A DNA stretch of 64,000 bases, from the NCBI GenBank assembly GCA_020635875.1, contig JACJYY010000006.1, forward strand, positions 1 through 64,000, in the 5' to 3' direction. Shown here one piece after another: positions 43,894 to 53,275 of this stretch. The notes below the pieces were generated by a model, which made no database searches, was not told where the DNA came from, and worked only from the letters and a program-made list of their open reading frames with translations. Every line of letters begins with the position of its first letter. Position 1 is the stretch's first letter. The translations under genes were made by a program, and so were the position numbers. This DNA is from Flavobacteriales bacterium. GTDB taxonomy: Bacteria > Bacteroidota > Bacteroidia > Flavobacteriales > Flavobacteriaceae.

Positions 43894-44916
43894 ATGAAGC
43901 CAACTATATTGATAGGATTAACACAAGGCATAGGATTTAATGATCTTTTTATAGAAAATCTAGAACAAAATGGATTAAATACTGTAGACATTAGCTATGA
44001 TGACAATCATTTCGAATACAAAAACTGGAGGGAAAAAACCTATAATTTTATCCGAAAAGTTTTTTTTAACGATCGTGAGTATAAAAGCAAATTAAAGTTT
44101 GAACGGCATGGTCAACATGTTATTTCCAAACTTAATCAAATACAATCTCAAGTAGACTATTCTTTGATTATACGGGCCGATATTTATCCCAAATACATTC
44201 TGGATATTATTCGTAGTAAATCTAAGGTAATGGTGGGTTATCAATGGGATGGGCTACACCGTTTTCCTGCCATTTATAAGTATCTGGATTTATTTGACCG
44301 TTTCTTCGTTTTTGACAAAAACGACATCCAATACAAAGGACAACAATTTTTGCCACTGACTAACTTCTATTTTAAACTCGCTTCGGACACTATCGATTTT
44401 GAGGCTAAACACGATGTATTCTTTGTAGGCTCTTTAATCGAAAAACGAATGCCTGCTATTTTGAATTTCATTCAAAAATGCAACACACTCAACCTAACAA
44501 CTGACATTCATTTGTATTCGAAAGAAAATGTTACTAAACCCCAATATCTTAGTTCTCCTATCCATTTTATGACAGAACACATGAGCTATGAAAACAATAT
44601 CAATAGATTAAGAGAATCTAAGATTGCGTTAGACTTTCTCAATCAAACACACGAGGGACTCTCCTTTAGAACATTTGAGGCTTTGCATTATGATAAAAAA
44701 TTAATTACCAATAATGTCGCCGTTTCCAAGTACGATTTTTATCATCCTAATAACATCTTCATTTGGAATGAAAGCAACCTTGACCAACTAGAAGAATTTA
44801 TTTCTTTGCCATATGTCACACCCTCCCAACATATAAAGGCGAAATATTGTTTTGGGAATTGGATTAAATATGTTCTAGATTTGGAAGGTCACGAACCAAT
44901 AACCTTACCTCAGTAG
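43894..44916 (+). CDS. Glycosyltransferase-like protein of the LPS biosynthesis type
   Basis: I recognise this 340-residue protein only loosely, as a GT-B-like lipopolysaccharide biosynthesis protein. ITQ-like glycine-rich starts are absent. Seen instead are GYQWDGLHRFPAIYKYL and DRFFVFDKNDIQYKG, which occur in a group of Bacteroidota capsule proteins, and a C-terminal ESKIALDFLNQTHEGLSFRT segment like the donor site of CgeB/GT-B proteins. No membrane segment is seen. It is placed between two glycosyltransferases, and the cluster context supports a glycan-building role. Confidence 0.65.
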   Translation: MKPTILIGLTQGIGFNDLFIENLEQNGLNTVDISYDDNHFEYKNWREKTYNFIRKVFFNDREYKSKLKFERHGQHVISKLNQIQSQVDYSLIIRADIYPKYILDIIRSKSKVMVGYQWDGLHRFPAIYKYLDLFDRFFVFDKNDIQYKGQQFLPLTNFYFKLASDTIDFEAKHDVFFVGSLIEKRMPAILNFIQKCNTLNLTTDIHLYSKENVTKPQYLSSPIHFMTEHMSYENNINRLRESKIALDFLNQTHEGLSFRTFEALHYDKKLITNNVAVSKYDFYHPNNIFIWNESNLDQLEEFISLPYVTPSQHIKAKYCFGNWIKYVLDLEGHEPITLPQ

Positions 44917-44919
44917 TTT

Positions 44920-45888
44920 ATGAAAACTTCAGTAGCACTTTGTACGTATAATGGAGAGCGTTTTATCCGTGAGCAAATTGATTCTATCTTGAATCAAACT
45001 CAATCTGTAGATGAAATTGTGGTATGTGATGACGGCTCTACTGACAAAACATTAGATATTCTTGAGCAATATGCGATTGATAATCCTAACCTGTTTAGAA
45101 TATATAAAAACGAAGTCAATCTAAGAAGTGTTAAAAACTTTGAAAAAGCCATCTCTTTATGTTCTAATGAGGTAATTTTTTTATGTGATCAGGATGATAA
45201 ATGGGAATCCACTAAAGTGAAAGCCTTTTGTAGTTATTTTGAAAGCCATCCAGAAATTAATGTGATCGCATCGAACGGCTTTTATATGGACGAAAATTCA
45301 GCTACTGCCGAAAAATATTCATTATGGGACATTCCTGAATTTTTAAATAATCGATCTATTCCTTTTGATTACTTTAAAATTATTTCTTATCTCGGAAACT
45401 TAGCAACAGGGGCATCAATGGCTGTGCGTAGGGAGTTTGTCATAAATATTATGCCCTTCCCTATTATACCGGGATTTCATCACGACGAATGGGTAGCCTT
45501 AATTGCAGCACATCACAACAGTTTTGAACTCATTAGCAAAAAGCTTTTTTGCTACAGAATTCATAAAAATCAACAAGTTGGAGGCGTCTTCTTTAAAAAA
45601 AACAAAAGAACTGAACGCTTTTTCATTCACACCTACAATCTGGAGAATGAGAAATTATCCCTAAAGTCTTATAAAATAATTTTAAAAAAACTGATTCAGG
45701 CCTACGAAAAAAACAACAAAATAATTGCGCTTAACCATAAACTATCTTACATCTTTAAAGAAAATTCTAAAGCCATTATAACGCTGTACCTCAACCGTAA
45801 AAAAAACATGCGCTATTATTACCCAATACAATCTAGAATTGTTGAAACCATTGACAAAATTTTAAATAAACGACAATTCCACCCGTAA
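44920..45888 (+). CDS. Glycosyltransferase family 2
   Basis: This 322-residue inverting GT-A enzyme has a textbook N-terminus, SVALCTYNGERFIREQIDS. EIVVCDDGSTDKTLDIL follows as the nucleotide site, and FLCDQDDKWE supplies the DxD metal site. The H-rich block GFHHDEWVALIAAHH lies in the acceptor part, as in rhamnosyltransferase-like members. The last 70 residues are Lys- and Asn-rich and may contact the membrane. It starts 3 bp after the previous stop. Confidence 0.87.
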   Translation: MKTSVALCTYNGERFIREQIDSILNQTQSVDEIVVCDDGSTDKTLDILEQYAIDNPNLFRIYKNEVNLRSVKNFEKAISLCSNEVIFLCDQDDKWESTKVKAFCSYFESHPEINVIASNGFYMDENSATAEKYSLWDIPEFLNNRSIPFDYFKIISYLGNLATGASMAVRREFVINIMPFPIIPGFHHDEWVALIAAHHNSFELISKKLFCYRIHKNQQVGGVFFKKNKRTERFFIHTYNLENEKLSLKSYKIILKKLIQAYEKNNKIIALNHKLSYIFKENSKAIITLYLNRKKNMRYYYPIQSRIVETIDKILNKRQFHP

Positions 45889-45892
45889 CCCT

Positions 45893-47305
45893 ATGGTTTT
45901 TAGTAGTGCCACCTTTCTATTTATGTTTTTACCTTTAGTACTACTATTGTACTATAGCGTACCCAAAAGATTTAAAAATCTTTTATTACTCATTGCCAGT
46001 TTATACTTCTACGCTTTTGGAGAAAAGGTATTAGTATTAATGATTATCTTGTCAACAATCGCCAACTACTATTTTGGAATTTTAATCGAAGACGGTAAAG
46101 AAAAATTAGGACTACGGCTTTCTATCATTTTTAACTTATCAACCTTAGGTTTTTTCAAGTATTTCAATTTTACATTTGACAACTTCAACAACCTTTTGCA
46201 ATTGCTAAATGTGAATTGGGACACTTTAAACAATTTACCACAAATTGCTCTTCCTATCGGTATTAGCTTTTATACCTTTGAATGTCTGTCTTACACCATT
46301 GATGTATACAGAAAACAAGTAAAGGCCAATCGGAATTATGTAGAGTTTGCAACATTTGTAACCCTATTCCCCCAATTAGTTGCTGGACCCATTGTAAGGT
46401 ACATCGATGTTCAGAAACAATTATCTACTAAAACGAGCTTTGATACTGCCCAATTTGTTTCAGGGCTAGAACGTTTTATTATCGGTCTAACCAAAAAGAT
46501 GGTTTTTGCCAATACGTTTGCTTCCGTTGCAGATGTTGTTTTTGATTCAGACATCAATGATATTTCTACATCCTCGGCATGGTTAGGCATATTTGCCTAT
46601 ACACTTCAAATCTACTTTGATTTCAGTGCCTACTCAGATATGGCTATTGGCTTAGGGAAAATGTTCGGTTTTCATTTCTTAGAAAACTTCAACTACCCCT
46701 ATATCTCACGAAGCATAAAGGAATTTTGGAGAAGATGGCATATCTCATTATCCACATGGTTCAGAGATTATTTATACATCCCATTAGGTGGTAATAAAAA
46801 AGGGAACCAAAGAACCTATTTTAATTTGCTAATAGTCTTTTTCGTTACGGGACTATGGCATGGTGCGAGCTGGAATTTCATCATTTGGGGACTTTTCCAT
46901 GGATTATTTCTAATTATAGAAAGATTAGGATTCGACACCATTTTAGACAAACTAGGTAAACCCGTTCAACATATTTATACACTAGGCATTGTCGTTATCG
47001 GGTGGGTGTTTTTTAGAGCTGCTGATCTGGAGCATGCTCTTGATTATTTAGAGCGAATGTTTGTCTTACAGGAGAGCCCAGCTTTAGACAGTTATATCCG
47101 TTATATGCATATTCATAACGAATTTTACGTAATTTCCTTTCTAGCTTTGGTTTTTGCTCTACCAACTTATAAATACATTCATCTGGTTCTTGCGCATCCC
47201 AAATCCATCTTACTAAGACCAATGGTATTTATTTTTTTACTCATGATATGTATAATTCATGTTGCTGCGGACTCCTATAATCCATTTATTTACTTTAAGT
47301 TTTAA
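45893..47305 (+). CDS. MBOAT-family O-acyltransferase (AlgI/DltB-like)
   Basis: This 470-residue integral membrane acyltransferase has about ten or more hydrophobic segments. The family's catalytic His is in TGLWHGASWNFIIWGLFHG, preceded by the signature WRRWHISLSTWFRDYLYIPL. It should pass acetyl groups across the inner membrane to a partner that acetylates the exported glycan. It is followed, 5 bp later, by an AlgJ/AlgX-like gene, which is that partner in alginate-type systems. The polysaccharide is not alginate here as far as can be seen, because no other alginate gene is present. Confidence 0.9.
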   Translation: MVFSSATFLFMFLPLVLLLYYSVPKRFKNLLLLIASLYFYAFGEKVLVLMIILSTIANYYFGILIEDGKEKLGLRLSIIFNLSTLGFFKYFNFTFDNFNNLLQLLNVNWDTLNNLPQIALPIGISFYTFECLSYTIDVYRKQVKANRNYVEFATFVTLFPQLVAGPIVRYIDVQKQLSTKTSFDTAQFVSGLERFIIGLTKKMVFANTFASVADVVFDSDINDISTSSAWLGIFAYTLQIYFDFSAYSDMAIGLGKMFGFHFLENFNYPYISRSIKEFWRRWHISLSTWFRDYLYIPLGGNKKGNQRTYFNLLIVFFVTGLWHGASWNFIIWGLFHGLFLIIERLGFDTILDKLGKPVQHIYTLGIVVIGWVFFRAADLEHALDYLERMFVLQESPALDSYIRYMHIHNEFYVISFLALVFALPTYKYIHLVLAHPKSILLRPMVFIFLLMICIIHVAADSYNPFIYFKF

Positions 47306-47310
47306 CAACT

Positions 47311-48369
47311 ATGAAAACAAAAATAAATAAGGTGTTTATTGGTGTTTGCCTGTTATTATTAACGCTCCCTTTAATCTTGGTTACCATTAGAGTGAAAGTG
47401 GACGACCCCTACTCAAGTAAACGTATTAATGGAAATTTTGAAAGAAACTTCCCTCTTAAAGCAGAATTTTTTCAAGTATATGCCTTTTTAAAAAACAACA
47501 TCTTTCATATCAACAGCATTCCTGGCAAGGTTATCGAAACTAAAAATGGTTGGCTTTTTTGTGGAGATGGATTCAGCTATAATTTGACGGAATCTAAGGG
47601 ATTTGTTCGTTTTTCGAATAACGAACTTGCAGTCATCAAAACCAATCTTTTGAAGAAGCAAGCCTGGCTAAAACAGCAAGGCATTCCGTTTTTTTTGGCA
47701 GTTGCCCCTAATAAAGAAACTGTGTATGGTCACATGATCCCTATCCTTCAAAAAGACAGCATTACAAAACGTAAACAAATACAACATTTGTGCATCGAAA
47801 ATAACATCAATTACATTGATTTATCTGCCAAATTTCCCAAAATCAACAACCATAATCTATATTATAAAACCGACACCCATTGGACTGAAGTAGGAGGGTT
47901 TTACGGGCATTTAGCCATAATGGAGAGTTTAAAAAATCAATTTCCTCAAACCTCTTTTGTCCCTAGAAATTTTAAAACGTTCACAATGTCCTACTCCGAT
48001 CGCGTTGTAGGGGATTTAAATAGTATGCTTAAACGGTCCCAAATTGAAAAATTTGTACTACTGGATTTCCCTTCATCAAAGCCGAACCCGAGTAGTGAAG
48101 TAGCACGGCGTTTACAAGTACCTGACGGTTATCCTTATAATCCATTGACATACGAGAGGCGTTTTGTTACTGCTGGCAAAGACCATAAATTACTCTTTTT
48201 TGGGGACTCCTTTTTTCCTTTTATGACTAAGTTTATCACCGAACATTTTGGTGAAACTGTTGTGATTTGGAATCAATTTTTTGACAAGGATCTTATCATC
48301 AATGAAAAACCAGACATTGTAATTATGGAAATAGTGGAACGAAATGTCGATATCTTATTAGATTATTGA
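47311..48369 (+). CDS. AlgJ/AlgX-like SGNH O-acetyltransferase
   Basis: This periplasmic, membrane-anchored protein has 352 residues with one N-terminal membrane segment (about residues 9-28). The SGNH-like core shows the AlgX-type signature KTDTHWTEVGGFYGHLAI for the catalytic Asp-His pair and LLFFGDSFFPFM for the nucleophile Ser. It works with the MBOAT protein encoded just upstream to O-acetylate the surface polysaccharide. Confidence 0.85.
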   Translation: MKTKINKVFIGVCLLLLTLPLILVTIRVKVDDPYSSKRINGNFERNFPLKAEFFQVYAFLKNNIFHINSIPGKVIETKNGWLFCGDGFSYNLTESKGFVRFSNNELAVIKTNLLKKQAWLKQQGIPFFLAVAPNKETVYGHMIPILQKDSITKRKQIQHLCIENNINYIDLSAKFPKINNHNLYYKTDTHWTEVGGFYGHLAIMESLKNQFPQTSFVPRNFKTFTMSYSDRVVGDLNSMLKRSQIEKFVLLDFPSSKPNPSSEVARRLQVPDGYPYNPLTYERRFVTAGKDHKLLFFGDSFFPFMTKFITEHFGETVVIWNQFFDKDLIINEKPDIVIMEIVERNVDILLDY

Positions 48370-48376
48370 AAGAAAT

Positions 48377-49213
48377 ATGAAAGTTAACATTTGCATGATT
48401 ACTTATAACCACGGAAGGTTTCTAAAAGAGGCTATTCATGGGGTTCTTGATCAAAAGACAAATTTTGAAATCGAATTAGTCATTGCTGAAGACAACTCGC
48501 CTGATGACTCCGAAACTATAATCAATAGCATCATTGCTGAACATCCAAAAGGAAGTTGCATCAAGTATATAAAAAACAAGCAAAACATTGGACCTATTCC
48601 CAACTTTAGCAATGCCATAAAATCCTGTGATGGAGATTATGTAGCCTTATGTGAAGGTGATGATTATTGGACAGATGACAACAAACTTCAAAAGCAGGTA
48701 GACTTTTTAGAACAAAACAAAAAATTTGTAATTTGTTTTCATCCCATTCGAATCTTACAAAAAGGTGAACTTGTAAAAGACACAATCACTCGGGAGGTAC
48801 GACCAGTGACCACCATTTATGAGTTAGCTAAGGGGAATTTTATTCACACCTGTTCAGTAGTCTACAGAAATCATTTATTTCCTTCTTTTCCGAAAAATTT
48901 TGAGAAAGCACCAATTGGAGATTATTTTATCCATATGCTCAATGCACGCTTTGGCAAAATTTACAAAATGACAGACGAAATGGCAGTCTACAGAATTCAT
49001 GACAACTCGTATTGGTCATCACGAAACGAATCGGAACGTCATCAAGTATGGACTAGTTTTATTGAGCTCATTATTCCTAACTTTAATTTTAAGACTCAAA
49101 CTATTCTTCGTGATCAAATACAGTTAATAAAAGGAACTTATGTAAAACCTACTAAGTTTGAAAGAATCAAGAGAAATATCATGTTTTTTATAAAAGATAC
49201 TCTTAAGCTGTAG
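48377..49213 (+). CDS. Glycosyltransferase family 2
   Basis: This 278-residue GT-A enzyme starts ICMITYNHGRFLKEAI. ELVIAEDNSPDDSETI is its nucleotide site, and CEGDDYWTDD carries the acidic metal motif. The later MLNARFGKIYKMTDEMAVYR stretch with HDNSYWSS is the usual acceptor-side block. It starts 7 bp after the AlgJ-like gene. Confidence 0.87.
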   Translation: MKVNICMITYNHGRFLKEAIHGVLDQKTNFEIELVIAEDNSPDDSETIINSIIAEHPKGSCIKYIKNKQNIGPIPNFSNAIKSCDGDYVALCEGDDYWTDDNKLQKQVDFLEQNKKFVICFHPIRILQKGELVKDTITREVRPVTTIYELAKGNFIHTCSVVYRNHLFPSFPKNFEKAPIGDYFIHMLNARFGKIYKMTDEMAVYRIHDNSYWSSRNESERHQVWTSFIELIIPNFNFKTQTILRDQIQLIKGTYVKPTKFERIKRNIMFFIKDTLKL

Positions 49214-49243
49214 TAGCTCCTTTATTTAAGAGAAAACAACAAA

Positions 49244-50428
49244 ATGATTTCAACCTTAAAACAGCTTTTAAAAAAAGTACTATCACGCAATCAAAGACGG
49301 CATGACATCATTATTTTTGATGATTTTATTCCCTCATTATTATCTCCGTGGAGAAGCTATGAATATGCCGAAATTTGTAAAGAATTTGAGAATGTAAAAA
49401 TTTATAGCAGCCTTACTACTTATCAAAACTACAACCAAGGACGCAGCTATTCAACCAACAAATCTAAACTTTGTAAAATCTATCCATCACTTAAAAACAC
49501 GATACAAAAGTTTAAACACCATAAAGAATACAAGGGAAGACTCGCCTATTTTTTATTTTACAACAATCTGGTTTATTTCTTCCCTACCATTATTAAAAAT
49601 AATATCCCCTTCACTTTTACCTTATACCCAGGTGGCGGCTTTTGTTTTTTTGACGAAAAAATAGATTCCTTTTTAACGGAAGTGCTCAAAAATAAATTAT
49701 GCAAAGGAGTAATTGTAAATCAAAGTTGTACTCGAGAGTACTTATTAGCTAAAGGAATTTGTCCAGAACATATGATACGTTTGATTCCCGGGGTAACTCT
49801 AAATCTTGACGATATTGCGATACAATCATACGTATATGATAAACCAACAAATAAAACCAATATTGTATTTTTTGCTAATAAATATACTCCTGATGGTGCC
49901 GATAAAGGTTTTGATACCTTTCAAAAAATAGCGTTAGAACTATTGCCTTTAAAAAGGAGTTTTTCCTTTGGTGTTATTGGCGGTTTTTCAAAAAATGATC
50001 TAATTGATCGTTCTTTAGAAGAAGTAATTGATTTTAAAGGAGTCTTGGATGAAACTCAGTTTGAGACCGTATTAAGCAAAACACATCTGCTAATTTCAGC
50101 TAATCAACCTTTTATTTTACACCCTGGAGCCTTTGATGGTTTCCCGTTATCTACATCTGTAACAGCTTCATTATTTGGCAATTTAAACTTTATGACAGAC
50201 TATTTTAATGAAAGTAAAAACATCAATTTAGTAGATGGACAGGATTTTATTAAAATTGACTCTGATAGTAAAAAGGTTGTTCAACAAATTTTGGAACTAC
50301 ACCAAAACAAAGACTTAATGAAGGAAAAAGCCATGAATGGACGCAACAAAATGCTTCAGCTTTACCATTATGATAATCAGATACATCCTAGGATTAGCCA
50401 TCTTAAAAAAATCTTGTCCGAAATTTAA
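49244..50428 (+). CDS. Glycosyltransferase-like protein, GT-B fold
   Basis: This 394-residue protein is not assigned with certainty. An N-terminal lobe contains LYPGGGFCFFDEKID. A C-terminal lobe has NIVFFANKYTPDGADKGFDTF, VIGGFSKND and HPGAFDGFPLSTSVTASL, like the donor site of GT4 and related enzymes with D/E replaced (GAFDGFP in place of EGFG). It lies between a GT2 gene and an SGNH-like gene. It could also be a retired or altered GT4. Confidence 0.7.
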   Translation: MISTLKQLLKKVLSRNQRRHDIIIFDDFIPSLLSPWRSYEYAEICKEFENVKIYSSLTTYQNYNQGRSYSTNKSKLCKIYPSLKNTIQKFKHHKEYKGRLAYFLFYNNLVYFFPTIIKNNIPFTFTLYPGGGFCFFDEKIDSFLTEVLKNKLCKGVIVNQSCTREYLLAKGICPEHMIRLIPGVTLNLDDIAIQSYVYDKPTNKTNIVFFANKYTPDGADKGFDTFQKIALELLPLKRSFSFGVIGGFSKNDLIDRSLEEVIDFKGVLDETQFETVLSKTHLLISANQPFILHPGAFDGFPLSTSVTASLFGNLNFMTDYFNESKNINLVDGQDFIKIDSDSKKVVQQILELHQNKDLMKEKAMNGRNKMLQLYHYDNQIHPRISHLKKILSEI

Positions 50429-50431
50429 GAC

Positions 50432-51502
50432 ATGAAAAAATTTACTCGTATTCTATTGTTTTTTTTAATCCCAGTGTTTACAACACTAGGACTCATCGTT
50501 TCATACAATTACATCCTTGATCCCTACGGTGTTATCAAAGAAGATTTTAGTTCAGTAACTATCGAACCCAATCAGCGATGTATTAAAGAAAAACTCATTA
50601 TAGAGCACCCCAATCAATTTGACTCTTTCTTGATGGGTTCTTCGCGAGTAGGATACATTGACATTTCACCTCTTCAATCTGAACATGATGCTTGGTATAA
50701 CATGAGCTATAGTGAGGCTGTAGCCTCAGAACACTTGTATGATTTAAAACTATTCTTAAAATATAATGTTAAAATAAAAAATATATTAATTGGCGTAGAC
50801 AACATTACCTATTCTGTTGAACCTAGTCGACATTTAAATGAAGCTCCGAGAAAACCTTACATAAATAGATTTAACCCCTTGATCGACTATTTAGTATTAC
50901 TTCCTAAGTACAGCTTATACAAAGAAATACTTGAAGAAAGAAAAAACGAAACACCAATGACCTACGACATTCATGCTACTGGTGGAGTTTATATAAAAAA
51001 AGCCAAAGCATATATTGATAGAGATATTGAAGCATGGATTAATGATAAAAGATTTACAAAACCCTCCATATTACCTTACTATACCAATCGTGTTGACAAA
51101 ACCATTCTTGAGATTGCCGAAATCATTGCTATCTGTAAACAAAATGGAATTAATTATACCTTTTTTACTAATCCCGTACATATTATAACATACAGTAATT
51201 TAGATTTGGATTTGTACTATAACTTCATAAAACAACTTTCTTCTTTGACTGACTTTTATGATTTTAGTGGAGTCAATTCAATTACGACAAATAATTACAA
51301 TTATTATGAAACATCTCATTATCGACCACATATCGGTAGTCTCATGATAAAGCATATTTTTGACGGTTTACCTCCTACTGAAGATAATTTTGGTAAATTA
51401 GTTTCCAATAAAAATATTGATGCAGTAATTGCATTTAAAAAGAAGACTTTGGCACACTATGTATCAAAAAAATTAAATCATTCAACACAAAACAAGGAAT
51501 AG
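50432..51502 (+). CDS. Membrane-anchored SGNH-like protein of unknown function
   Basis: This 356-residue protein has one N-terminal membrane segment (about residues 6-25, ILLFFLIPVFTTLGLIVSYN), then DPYG. The mature part carries FLMGSSRVGYIDISP, the GxSR signature seen in a group of SGNH-fold proteins of polysaccharide loci, and near the end a YYETSHYRPHIGSLM block with His that could complete a catalytic site. No enzyme activity is established for this group. It starts 3 bp after the previous gene and is followed by an aminotransferase. Confidence 0.7.
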   Translation: MKKFTRILLFFLIPVFTTLGLIVSYNYILDPYGVIKEDFSSVTIEPNQRCIKEKLIIEHPNQFDSFLMGSSRVGYIDISPLQSEHDAWYNMSYSEAVASEHLYDLKLFLKYNVKIKNILIGVDNITYSVEPSRHLNEAPRKPYINRFNPLIDYLVLLPKYSLYKEILEERKNETPMTYDIHATGGVYIKKAKAYIDRDIEAWINDKRFTKPSILPYYTNRVDKTILEIAEIIAICKQNGINYTFFTNPVHIITYSNLDLDLYYNFIKQLSSLTDFYDFSGVNSITTNNYNYYETSHYRPHIGSLMIKHIFDGLPPTEDNFGKLVSNKNIDAVIAFKKKTLAHYVSKKLNHSTQNKE

Positions 51503-51503
51503 C

Positions 51504-52583
51504 GTGATTACCGTTACAAAAACATATTTACCCCCCATTGAAAAATACAACCAGTATCTTAAACTAGCTTGGGAAAAGGGTCATATAACCAATAGAGGAG
51601 AGCTTGCTATTTCGCTTGAAAACAAAATAAAAGACTATTTAAACTCTGCTCCATTGTTACTGACAACAAATGGCACTTTACCCCTGCAAATTGCCTTAAA
51701 AGTAGTAGGCAATAATGGTGAAATAATTACAACTCCCTTTTCTTACATCGCTACTTCATCAGCTATAATTTGGGAAAATTGTCAACCTGTATTTGTTGAT
51801 ATTGACGAAGATCACTTGACAATAGATGAAAACAAAATAGAACAGGCTATTACATCAAAGACTACAGCCATATTGGCAACTCATGTTTTTGGCAATCCTT
51901 GTCACATTGAACGGATTGAAGAGATTGCCCATAAACACAAACTCACGGTAATATATGATGCAGCCCACTGTTTTGGAGTACAATACAAGGGACAATCCAT
52001 ATTCAATTACGGAGATGTCAGCACATGTAGTTTTCATGCCACCAAAATTTTTCATTCAGGTGAAGGAGGTGCTCTCTTTTGCAAAGACAAAACACTTTAT
52101 GACAAATTATATTACAGTCATAACTTTGGACACAATGGCCCGTTAAAATTTCACGGGCTGGGAATCAATGCTAAAATATCTGAATTACAAGCCGCCATGG
52201 GACTGGCTGTATTAGATGATTTTGAAACCATTGTATCGGAGCGAAACAAAGTGGTTAACTATTATAACGAAAACATCAATTTTGATCGTCTCAAAACCAT
52301 CCAAATAAGAGCTAACACCCAATGGAATAGTAGTTATTACCCTCTTATTTTTAAGGACGAAAAAACACTTTTACAAACCCTTGAAGCACTTGCTCAGGAA
52401 AATATTTTCCCAAGAAGATACTTTTACCCAAGTTTAAATACAGTTCCATATATTAATGGGGGATCAATGCCAATTTCCGAATCCATTGCCTCAAGAATTA
52501 TTTGCCTACCGCTCTATGTAGGACTTACTGAAGAGCAACAACAAAAAATTATCAATATCATACATCAAGTCACAAACAATTGA
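51504..52583 (+). CDS. DegT/DnrJ/EryC1/StrS aminotransferase, VioA-like
   Basis: This PLP enzyme of 359 residues installs an amino group on a nucleotide-linked keto-sugar. The PLP-Lys lies in CSFHATKIFHSGEGGALF, and TTNGTLPLQIAL and VIYDAAHCFG are family marks. SFHATKIFHSGEGG is close to the motif of VioA-type enzymes that make dTDP-4-amino-4,6-dideoxyglucose. The gene starts with GTG one base after the previous stop. A NeuD/VioB-type acetyltransferase follows 20 bp later, which fits synthesis of a 4-acetamido sugar. Confidence 0.85.
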   Translation: MITVTKTYLPPIEKYNQYLKLAWEKGHITNRGELAISLENKIKDYLNSAPLLLTTNGTLPLQIALKVVGNNGEIITTPFSYIATSSAIIWENCQPVFVDIDEDHLTIDENKIEQAITSKTTAILATHVFGNPCHIERIEEIAHKHKLTVIYDAAHCFGVQYKGQSIFNYGDVSTCSFHATKIFHSGEGGALFCKDKTLYDKLYYSHNFGHNGPLKFHGLGINAKISELQAAMGLAVLDDFETIVSERNKVVNYYNENINFDRLKTIQIRANTQWNSSYYPLIFKDEKTLLQTLEALAQENIFPRRYFYPSLNTVPYINGGSMPISESIASRIICLPLYVGLTEEQQQKIINIIHQVTNN

Positions 52584-52603
52584 TCGAATAAGCCTTTTAT
52601 CCT

Positions 52604-53275
52604 ATGAAAAAAATCGTCCTTTTTGGTGCTGGTTTACACGCCAATTACAGCATTGATATCCTTGAACGAATGAATGAATACGAGATAGTGGGCATTATTG
52701 ATTCGGTGAATGAGATTGGTTCAGAAAAATTTGGATACCCAATAATTGGACGTCAAGAGGACTTAGTGAATATCGTAGAAAAACACCAAATTGAAGGAGG
52801 ATTTATTTCTATTGGAGATAATTATTCCAGAAAAATTGTACATGATTGTATTATTGGAATGATACCCAACTTTGAGTTTGTTAATGCCATACACCCGTCT
52901 ACTCTCATTGGGAAAAATGTTAAAATAGGAAAAGGCATTTTGACCATGGCAGGTAGTATTATCAGTACCAGTTGTACTGTAGGTGACTTTACGTTTTTAG
53001 CCACAGGTGCACAACTCGAACACGATTCAATAATGGAAGACTATTCTAGCTTGTCCTGTGGATCACTCACCGGTGGTAAAGTAGTGATTGGTAAATACAC
53101 TGCTATCACTCTTGGTGTAGTATTGATTGATCGCATTAAAATTGGAGAAAATACCGTTGTAGGCTCGGGATCTTTAGTAACAAAAGATCTCCCTGACAAT
53201 GTTCTGGCATACGGTTCTCCTTGTCAAATTGTTAGAAAAAGAGAGCTTAACGACAAGTTTTTGAAGTCCAACTAA
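52604..53275 (+). CDS. NeuD/PglD-like hexapeptide acetyltransferase
   Basis: This 223-residue sugar acetyltransferase has a small Rossmann-like nucleotide part at the start (IVLFGAGLHANYSIDI) and a left-handed beta-helix of hexapeptide repeats from about residue 100 (NVKIGKGILTMAGSIIS and following turns). The catalytic His sits in GAQLEHDSIMEDYS. It likely acetylates the amino group made by the upstream aminotransferase. Its last four bases overlap the 3' end of the convergent aminotransferase gene. Confidence 0.85.
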   Translation: MKKIVLFGAGLHANYSIDILERMNEYEIVGIIDSVNEIGSEKFGYPIIGRQEDLVNIVEKHQIEGGFISIGDNYSRKIVHDCIIGMIPNFEFVNAIHPSTLIGKNVKIGKGILTMAGSIISTSCTVGDFTFLATGAQLEHDSIMEDYSSLSCGSLTGGKVVIGKYTAITLGVVLIDRIKIGENTVVGSGSLVTKDLPDNVLAYGSPCQIVRKRELNDKFLKSN

